From UBA1715 sp045599365 (GTDB lineage Bacteria; Bacteroidota; Bacteroidia; Bacteroidales; UBA1715): a stretch of 21,360 bases of DNA. The position numbers were made by a program, and so were the translations under genes. The notes under the pieces were generated by a model. The model did no database searches and had not been told where the DNA came from. It was given only the letters and a program-made list of their open reading frames with translations. The DNA is taken from contig JAZRVS010000191.1 in assembly GCA_045599365.1 (NCBI GenBank), positions 1 to 21,360 on the forward strand, in the 5' to 3' direction. Numbering within the stretch: the stretch's first letter is position 1; every line of letters begins with the position of its first letter. Of the stretch, positions 16,387 to 21,360 are shown piece by piece.

Positions 16387-18222
16387 ATGAAACAACGAAT
16401 AAAATATATTTTCCTATACGCCTTGATGTGGTTCGTTTTTTTTGAATTGAGTCGCGTTATATTTCTTTTGTATAATCATACATTTTCGTTTGCATTACCA
16501 GTTTCAACAATATGTAAATCATTTGGTTACGGATTTCAACACGATGCGTCAATGCTCGGATATCTTGTAGCTTTTTCATCGTTGTGTATGATTATTTCGC
16601 TATTTGTGAAATATAATACGCCAATAGTTAAACTTTTGCGAATTTTTACATGTATTTTTCTTGTCATTTTTTCTCTTATAACATTTGCAGATGCTGAATT
16701 GTACAGAAATTGGGGATACAGAATGGATAGTTCTGCATTACAATATCTTACACTGCCCAAAGAAGCTTTAGGTTCGATTCCATTGTGGCATTTGTTGTTG
16801 CTGTTGTTTGCTGTTGCATTTTTTGCGTATTTGTTTTCGTTTTTATACAAAAAATATGTTGAAAAATGTATTTTTCAATTTGAGCCAGTAAATCCATTCT
16901 GTACTATTGTTTTTTTAGTTGTTATTGGTATTTGCGTGATTCCAATTCGTGGCGGTATTGGGGTGGCTGCGCTTAGAACGGGTAGTGTATATTTTTCGTC
17001 AGAAGCATTTGCAAATCATGCGGCAATAAACGATCATTGGCATTTTTTGAATTCGTTTGGCTATAGTAGCAAGGTTGAAGCAGATGTGTTTATGGATGAA
17101 AAAACATGCGATGATATGTGTTCCAATTTATTTTATTCAAACAACAACAAACCAATACAATTATTACGTATAAAACGCCCCAATATATTGATCTTTATTT
17201 TGGAAAGTTTCACCGCATCACACATGGAATCGTTGGGAGGAAAAGTTGGCGTTACACCGAACTTAGATTCAATTGCTTGCGCAGGTGTTTCATTTTCAAA
17301 TTGTTATGCAAATGGTAGTAAAAGTGAGGTGGGAATTGTATCTATCTTGAGTGGTTATCCCGCACAACCAACCACGGCAATTATTAAATATACTGAAAAA
17401 ACTGAAAAATTGCCTTATTTGTCAAAAAGTTTCGATTCGTTAGGTTATAATTTATCATTTTATCATGGTGGCGATATTCGATATGGAAATATGAACTCGT
17501 ATTTCCGTAATGGAGGATTCAACACGTGCGTTACCATAGATGATTTTGATAAAAAAGATGGAAATTCAAAATGGGGAATTCTTGACCACGTTGTTTGTAA
17601 TCGACTATTTGACGATTTGCATAAACAACAAGAACCATTTTTTTCGGTTTGCTATACATTGAGCAGTCACGAACCATTTGAAGTACCTATGAATAGCGAG
17701 TTTAATGGCGATTTAGAACCAGAAAAATTCCTCAACTCTGTTCATTATACCGATAGTTGTATTGGCGATTTTATGCGTCGAGCAAAAAGTGAACCGTGGT
17801 GGAACAATACATTGGTCGTTTTTGTTGCCGATCATGGTTCGCGAATTCCACATTCTATTATGTGGTACGAAAAAGTTAAATTCCGAATCCCAATGATTTG
17901 GTCGGGTGGTGCAATTATTTCTGATACAACAATTTCTGAGTTGATGAGCCAATGCGATTTGCCCAAAATGTTGTGTAACCAACTGGACCTTCCAAGTGAG
18001 CAATTTTACTTTAGTAAAGATGTTTTACGTGGCGATACGCCATTTGCATTTTATGCATTTAACGATGGTTTTGCATACCTACGTGAAAATCAATATTTTT
18101 CGTGGGATAACGATAATTCGGCAGTTCAAATAGTTTCCCAATCAGACGAATTGTCCGATACAACTATCCAACAGGGACAAGCACTCATACAAAAGGTTAC
18201 AACTGATTTTTGCCGAAAATAA
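16387..18222 (+). CDS. LtaS-like membrane sulfatase / phosphoglycerol transferase
   Basis: A 611-residue inner-membrane protein. About five hydrophobic segments occupy the first 190 residues (near 5-30, 55-75, 84-103, 132-155 and 171-187), followed by an alkaline-phosphatase-fold catalytic domain in the periplasm. The domain starts at PNILIFILESF (265-275, metal-binding Glu273), then SNCYANGSKSEVGIVSILSGYPAQP (304-328), SSHEPF (His428) and VADHGSR (Asp482, His483). This is the arrangement of lipoteichoic acid synthase and MdoB/OpgB-type phosphoglycerol transferases. In Gram-negative bacteria such enzymes modify periplasmic glucans or lipids. The residue aligned with the Thr nucleophile of LtaS appears to be Ser313, in a G-S-K-S-E context. 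It lies 38 bases after priA and is probably cotranscribed. The exact substrate is unknown, and a phosphoethanolamine transferase is a less likely alternative. Confidence 0.85.
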   Translation: MKQRIKYIFLYALMWFVFFELSRVIFLLYNHTFSFALPVSTICKSFGYGFQHDASMLGYLVAFSSLCMIISLFVKYNTPIVKLLRIFTCIFLVIFSLITFADAELYRNWGYRMDSSALQYLTLPKEALGSIPLWHLLLLLFAVAFFAYLFSFLYKKYVEKCIFQFEPVNPFCTIVFLVVIGICVIPIRGGIGVAALRTGSVYFSSEAFANHAAINDHWHFLNSFGYSSKVEADVFMDEKTCDDMCSNLFYSNNNKPIQLLRIKRPNILIFILESFTASHMESLGGKVGVTPNLDSIACAGVSFSNCYANGSKSEVGIVSILSGYPAQPTTAIIKYTEKTEKLPYLSKSFDSLGYNLSFYHGGDIRYGNMNSYFRNGGFNTCVTIDDFDKKDGNSKWGILDHVVCNRLFDDLHKQQEPFFSVCYTLSSHEPFEVPMNSEFNGDLEPEKFLNSVHYTDSCIGDFMRRAKSEPWWNNTLVVFVADHGSRIPHSIMWYEKVKFRIPMIWSGGAIISDTTISELMSQCDLPKMLCNQLDLPSEQFYFSKDVLRGDTPFAFYAFNDGFAYLRENQYFSWDNDNSAVQIVSQSDELSDTTIQQGQALIQKVTTDFCRK

Positions 18223-18230
18223 TATAGGCA

Positions 18231-18264
18231 ATGATATACATCTTGGCAGTAATTTAGTCGTCAG
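18231..18264 (+). repeat. Dispersed repeat, copy 2
   Basis: This segment matches the reverse complement of 1546-1580 over about 35 positions with four mismatches and one gap. It begins nine bases after the sulfatase stop codon. Further right, TGCAAAT (18311-18317) and ATTTGCA (18331-18337) can form a 7-bp hairpin without a T run. Confidence 0.5.
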
Positions 18265-18410
18265 ACAGAATCTCTATGTGTAATCGTCTTACCATTATGG
18301 GACACCTGATTGCAAATGATTGTGCCACCAATTTGCATATTGTTTCCATAATATATTTACGCCTTACTTCTTAATTCACAAGCGACGCGATAAATAGACG
18401 TATTTACATG

Positions 18411-18452
18411 TACTTCTTAACTCTTAATTCTTCCTTCATAATTCTTAACTAC
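18411..18452. repeat. Degenerate heptamer array (TAAYTCT-like)
   Basis: Six seven-base units can be read in register: TACTTCT, TAACTCT, TAATTCT, TCCTTCA, TAATTCT, TAACTAC. The array runs across the stop codon of the minus-strand transporter gene (TAA at 18445-18447). A related word, ACTTCTTAATTC, also occurs at 18366-18377. It resembles the short heptanucleotide repeats found between genes in some bacteria. Confidence 0.5.
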
Positions 18453-19551
18453 TATAGTTCGTGTCGTAACTAATGGAAACTACGTAGTTTGGTAGAATTG
18501 TTTGTACTTGTTGCGTGAGTTCGTTGGTTAGTTTTTCTCTGTCGTGAACGGTAAAATCGGTTAGCACATCAAACGAAACATACTGATGCTCGTCATCTAT
18601 AAAAATACCATGCGAGCCAAGAACTCCAGCGTGTTTCAATGCAAATTGTTTTATGTTATTTCGTTGTTCTTTGTGAACTGTGTCAATGGCGTAAATACCA
18701 ACGGTAAGAAAAACGTGATATTGTTCAAGAATTGTGAGTTGTATTTGTTTGGTAAGTTTATGAATTTCGTCGGCTGTCATTGATGCTGGAATTTCTACGT
18801 GAATAGAACCTAACGCTTTGTCTGGTCCATAGTTGTGCAAAACTAAGTCAAATGCTCCTTGCACGCCATCAATGTGTTTTACAGTATCTTTTATAGCTTT
18901 CGTTATTTCGCTGTCTGGACGTTTCCCAATCACACTACTAATAGAATCCATAAGCATTTCTACTCCAGCTTTTATAATGAAGGCAGAAATGATTGCTCCA
19001 ATATAGCCGTCTATACTGATTGAAAAAATAAGAGTGATAGTGGCACCAACTAATGTCGATGCAGAAATAATTGCATCAAAACTAGCATCTGTTCCCGAAG
19101 CTATAAGAGCATCTGAATTGTATTTTTCGCCTTGTTTTTTTACATATTTCCCAAGTAGTAATTTGACGATAATTGCGGACGAAACGACAATAATTGCAGC
19201 CGTACCATATTCTGGCATTTCTGGATTTATAATTTTTTTTACAGATTCAATAAACGACATAATACCAGCAGCCAAAACGATTCCTGCAATAAGTATGGCG
19301 GCAAAATACTCAATTCGTCCATAACCAAAAGGATGATCGTGATTCGGTTGCCGTTTTGCTAATTTTATCCCCGCAATCGTAATGACTGACGATAACGCAT
19401 CTGTAAGATTATTTACTGCATCAAGAACTATCGCAATTGACCCAGCAATCAAGCCAACTAAAGCTTTGAAACCTGCAAGAAAAATGTTGGCAATTATCCC
19501 AATAATACTCGTTTTGGTAATTTCTTTTTCTCTATTAATTAAATCTTCCAT
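18445..19551 (-). CDS. Cation diffusion facilitator family transporter, Mn-type site
   Basis: An inner-membrane divalent metal/proton antiporter of the CDF family, 368 residues from ATG 19551. Six membrane segments lie within about residues 13-205. The metal site is made of Asn47 and Asp51 in TM2 (NNLTD) and Asp155 and Asp159 in TM5 (GTDASFD). Zinc exporters usually have His in TM5, so the Asn-Asp/Asp-Asp pattern points to manganese, possibly iron. HPFGYGRIEYF (73-83) is the family's TM2-TM3 loop motif. The cytoplasmic metal-sensing domain covers about 215-290, and about 75 further residues (from 295) go beyond the usual 300-residue length. An in-frame TTG at 19584 lies inside the predicted -7 element, so I prefer the ATG at 19551. 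The gene is divergent from the trp leader and convergent with the sulfatase gene. Confidence 0.92.
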   Translation of the reverse strand: MEDLINREKEITKTSIIGIIANIFLAGFKALVGLIAGSIAIVLDAVNNLTDALSSVITIAGIKLAKRQPNHDHPFGYGRIEYFAAILIAGIVLAAGIMSFIESVKKIINPEMPEYGTAAIIVVSSAIIVKLLLGKYVKKQGEKYNSDALIASGTDASFDAIISASTLVGATITLIFSISIDGYIGAIISAFIIKAGVEMLMDSISSVIGKRPDSEITKAIKDTVKHIDGVQGAFDLVLHNYGPDKALGSIHVEIPASMTADEIHKLTKQIQLTILEQYHVFLTVGIYAIDTVHKEQRNNIKQFALKHAGVLGSHGIFIDDEHQYVSFDVLTDFTVHDREKLTNELTQQVQTILPNYVVSISYDTNYSS

Positions 19552-19581
19552 TTCGTTATTTATAATATTTACATCTTTGAG

Positions 19582-19589
19582 CAAAATTA
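19582..19589 (-). promoter_or_regulatory. -7 element of the CDF transporter gene
   Basis: On the minus strand this reads TAATTTTG, an exact TAnnTTTG match, 30 bases before the ATG at 19551. The nearest upstream TTG (19605-19607) is only 15 bases away, which is short for the -33 box, so the upstream element is uncertain. Confidence 0.5.
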
Positions 19590-19618
19590 AGCTATTGATA
19601 ATTTCAATGGTGTATTAT

Positions 19619-19649
19619 TTTGAAAATTCTTTAAAATATATTTTCTTTG
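19619..19649 (+). promoter_or_regulatory. Promoter of the trp leader and trpB
   Basis: TTTG (19619-19622) and TTTCTTTG (19642-19649) are exactly 19 bases apart. The second element has one mismatch to TAnnTTTG. The start would lie near 19657, about 10 bases before the leader peptide ATG. It is divergent from the CDF transporter promoter, with the two -7 boxes about 50 bases apart. Confidence 0.55.
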
Positions 19650-19666
19650 TAGCATCAAAAAAGGAA

Positions 19667-19711
19667 ATGAACAAGTTGGTGTTAAATAATCGTTGGTGGT
19701 GGCTCTCCTAA
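19667..19711 (+). CDS. Tryptophan leader peptide with three Trp codons
   Basis: A 14-residue open frame, MNKLVLNNRWWWLS, ends in TAA. Codons 10-12 are TGG TGG TGG, a rare codon in such a run. An AAGGAA sequence directly precedes the ATG. The peptide lies between a promoter and a strong terminator, upstream of a tryptophan synthase beta gene. This is the layout of ribosome-mediated attenuators: when charged tRNA-Trp is scarce the ribosome pauses on the Trp codons and downstream RNA refolds. No homologue is claimed. The function is inferred from codon content and position, which together are hard to explain by chance. Confidence 0.82.
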   Translation: MNKLVLNNRWWWLS

Positions 19712-19725
19712 GCAGAAGGAGGGTC
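19701..19725 (+). promoter_or_regulatory. Attenuator hairpin 1:2 over the last Trp codon
   Basis: Bases 19701-19709 can pair with 19717-19725 over nine positions (two of them G-U), around a 7-base loop. The left arm starts within the third Trp codon and ends on the leader stop codon. A ribosome paused at the Trp codons would cover this arm and free the right arm, AGGAGGGTC. Confidence 0.7.
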
Positions 19726-19767
19726 TAACGTTTATTTGCACAAAGCAAAGTAAAACCGCAAGCCTCC
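19717..19767 (+). promoter_or_regulatory. Possible antiterminator pairing 2:3
   Basis: GGAGG (19718-19722) is complementary to CCTCC (19763-19767), which lies in the loop of the terminator directly after its left arm. GCAG (19712-19715) could add pairing to TTGC (19775-19778) in the right arm. A small hairpin, TTTGC/GCAAA (19735-19739 and 19745-19749), sits between and brings the two parts closer. The pairing is short, so the antiterminator is the least certain part of the model. Confidence 0.5.
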
Positions 19768-19790
19768 AAGAGACTTGCGGTTTCTTTTTT
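19753..19790 (+). terminator. Attenuator terminator (3:4) before trpB
   Basis: AAACCGCAAG (19753-19762) pairs perfectly with CTTGCGGTTT (19774-19783) around an 11-base loop, followed by a T6 run at 19785-19790. It lies 38 bases before the trpB ATG and 41 bases after the leader stop, so it would end transcription before trpB unless the leader refolds. Confidence 0.9.
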
Positions 19791-19828
19791 AATTCACATA
19801 TTTAGAATCTTATAAAACTAAGAATACA

Positions 19829-21193
19829 ATGGAAAAACAAAAAAGATTTTTCTTAACAGAAAATGAAATTCCAACAGCATGGTATAATATTGTGGCTGAT
19901 ATGAAGAATAAGCCACTTCCAATGCTAAATCCAAAAACAAAAAAGCCTATCACGCTTGATGAAATGTGTGTGCTTTTCAATCGTGAGTGTTCAAAACAAG
20001 AGTTAGATCAAACAAATGCTTGGATTGAAATTCCAGAACAAGTTCGCGAGTTGTATAAAAACTATCGTTCAACGCCTTTGGTTCGTGCGTATGGTTTGGA
20101 AAAAGCGTTGGACACGCCTGCTCATATTTATTTTAAAAATGAAAGTGTGAGTCCAATTGGTTCTCATAAATTGAATTCTGCATTGGCTCAAGCATATTAT
20201 TGTAAACAAGAAGGTGTAACAAATATTACAACTGAAACTGGTGCTGGACAATGGGGCGCAGCGCTTTCGTATGCTGCGAAAGCATTCGGTTTGGAATTGG
20301 CTGTGTTTATGGTAAAAGTGAGCTATCATCAAAAACCATATCGCCGTTCTATTATGCAAACATTTGGAGCTCAGGTGATTGCATCTCCGAGTATGGGAAC
20401 GCGTGCTGGAAAGGATATTCTAACGGCAAATCCAAATTATCAAGGTAGTTTGGGAACGGCAATTTCTGAAGCTGTTGAATTGGCAATGCAGACACCAAAT
20501 TGCAAATATGTTCTTGGTAGTGTGTTGAATCACGTTACGTTACATCAAACGGTGATTGGTTTGGAGGCTGAAAAACAAATGGGAATGGCTGGTGAGTATC
20601 CAGATATCGTGATTGGTTGTTTTGGTGGTGGCTCAAACTTCGGAGGCGTTTCGTTCCCATTTATGCGTCATAATTTGCTTGATGGAAAGAATACGACATT
20701 TCTTGCTGCGGAGCCTGCGTCCTGTCCAAAGTTAACTCGTGGTATTTTCCAATACGATTTTGGCGATGAGGCTGGCTATACTCCAATGATGCCAATGTTT
20801 ACTCTTGGTCATAATTTCGCTCCTGCTCACATTCACGCTGGTGGATTGCGTTACCATGGCGCGGGAACAATTGTAAGTCAATTGATAAAAGATGGTTATA
20901 TGAAGGGCGTTGATATTCCTCAGTTGGAATCGTTCCAAGCTGCGACGTTGTTTGCTCAATCAGAAGGGATTATTCCTGCTCCAGAATCAGCACACGCAAT
21001 TGCTGCAACTATTCGTGAAGCAAAGAAATGTAAAGAAGAGGGAACACAAAAGAATATCTTGTTCTGCCTTTCTGGTCATGGCTTGATTGATATGACTGCA
21101 TACGATCAATATATTTCGGGCGATTTAACAAATTACGAATTACCTGATGAAGTGATTCAAGCAAATGTTGACAAATTGGAGAAATTAGTATAA
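19829..21193 (+). CDS. trpB: Tryptophan synthase beta chain, TrpB2 type
   Basis: A cytoplasmic PLP enzyme of 454 residues that joins indole and serine into tryptophan. The PLP lysine is Lys114 in PIGSHKLNSALAQ, the catalytic Glu136 lies in TETGAGQWG, and the phosphate-binding loop is GCFGGGSNFGG (263-273). SGHG (415-418) is near the C-terminus. The length of about 450 rather than 400, the N-terminal PTAWYNIVADM, and SGHG in place of SGRGDKD mark the TrpB2 subgroup, which often lacks the surface for a TrpA partner and uses free indole. No trpA or other trp gene lies in the window, so the gene looks stand-alone. Its leader carries a tryptophan attenuator, which supports a true role in tryptophan supply. 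A serine-deaminase-like role has been discussed for some TrpB2 proteins and cannot be excluded. Confidence 0.95.
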   Translation: MEKQKRFFLTENEIPTAWYNIVADMKNKPLPMLNPKTKKPITLDEMCVLFNRECSKQELDQTNAWIEIPEQVRELYKNYRSTPLVRAYGLEKALDTPAHIYFKNESVSPIGSHKLNSALAQAYYCKQEGVTNITTETGAGQWGAALSYAAKAFGLELAVFMVKVSYHQKPYRRSIMQTFGAQVIASPSMGTRAGKDILTANPNYQGSLGTAISEAVELAMQTPNCKYVLGSVLNHVTLHQTVIGLEAEKQMGMAGEYPDIVIGCFGGGSNFGGVSFPFMRHNLLDGKNTTFLAAEPASCPKLTRGIFQYDFGDEAGYTPMMPMFTLGHNFAPAHIHAGGLRYHGAGTIVSQLIKDGYMKGVDIPQLESFQAATLFAQSEGIIPAPESAHAIAATIREAKKCKEEGTQKNILFCLSGHGLIDMTAYDQYISGDLTNYELPDEVIQANVDKLEKLV

Positions 21194-21219
21194 TTCATCC
21201 AATTCAATAACTGAATAAT

Positions 21220-21252
21220 AGAGACTGTCTCAAAAGAGCAGTCTCTTTTTTT
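21220..21252 (+). terminator. Intrinsic terminator after trpB (or end of an insertion sequence)
   Basis: AGAGACTG (21220-21227) pairs with CAGTCTCT (21239-21246). The loop can pair further (CTC with GAG), and T7 follows at 21246-21252. It lies 27 bases after the trpB stop and works as a terminator on paper. Its left arm plus loop, GAGACTGTCTCAAAAG, also resembles terminal repeats of some insertion sequences. Confidence 0.82.
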
Positions 21253-21276
21253 ATGCTGCAAACTTTTCAGATTGAG

Positions 21277-21302
21277 AAAAACTGAGAAATTTATCAGTTT
21301 TT
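21277..21302. repeat. Nine-base-pair palindrome in the right flank
   Basis: AAAAACTGA (21277-21285) pairs with TCAGTTTTT (21294-21302) around an 8-base loop. It lies in AT-rich DNA without an open frame (21253-21360) that reaches the window edge. It could be a second terminator or part of the noncoding end of a mobile element. Confidence 0.4.
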
Positions 21303-21360
21303 GAAAAAATCTTTGATTTTGCTCTTGGGAAATAGAAAATTTTGGAAAAACGACAAAAAA

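Noticed and set aside
19552..19584. TTG start for the CDF transporter
   Set aside because: The TTG is part of the TAATTTTG -7 element, so it would lie upstream of the predicted transcript start. An ATG at 19551 is available.
19382..19666. Long plus-strand open frame leading into the Trp-rich peptide
   Set aside because: It is antisense to the CDF transporter and crosses its promoter. Only the last 14 codons after ATG 19667 lie downstream of a plausible promoter and make sense as the leader peptide.

Overview
The window comes from an AT-rich member of the Bacteroidota, most likely Bacteroidales. The reasons are a giant secreted protein ending in a type B sorting domain of the type IX secretion system (T9SS), several promoters of the TTTG / TAnnTTTG type used by the Bacteroidota primary sigma factor, few Shine-Dalgarno sequences, and a family mix typical of the phylum (FucP-type transporters, SusD-free surface lipoproteins, BT0820-like HAD proteins). 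Everything here is read from sequence alone; no database was searched.

Layout. Bases 1-575 hold the 3' part of a decayed IS30-family element, cut by the window edge and carrying a one-base frameshift. A histidine-phosphatase-like lipoprotein (655-1410, +) follows and faces, across a bidirectional terminator, a minus-strand pair: a thioredoxin-like lipoprotein (3264-3737) and a FucP-type sugar transporter with extra membrane helices (1594-3219). The centre is one gene of about 8.7 kb (3903-12641, +) for a surface protein with an IgGFc-binding-like N-terminal region, a long array of SprB/PKD-like modules and a T9SS type B C-terminal domain. After a strong terminator come four same-strand genes: slyD (12715-13293), a BT0820-like HAD hydrolase (13474-13884), priA (TTG start overlapping the HAD gene, 13874-16348) and an LtaS-like membrane sulfatase/phosphoglycerol transferase (16387-18222). 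A convergent intergenic region holds a degenerate heptamer array and a copy of a dispersed repeat. It is followed by a minus-strand cation diffusion facilitator transporter (18445-19551).

The most interesting stretch is 19619-19828. A Bacteroidota-type promoter drives a leader RNA with a 14-codon peptide, MNKLVLNNRWWWLS, that has three consecutive Trp codons. A hairpin built over the last Trp codon and a strong intrinsic terminator follow, and then a stand-alone TrpB2-type tryptophan synthase beta gene (19829-21193). This has the parts of a classical ribosome-mediated tryptophan attenuator, and it links the orphan TrpB2 enzyme directly to tryptophan supply. After trpB comes a terminator hairpin whose outer sequence also resembles the end of an insertion sequence running out of the window.

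No tRNA, rRNA, CRISPR array or prophage module was seen. No gap without a gene exceeds 300 bases.
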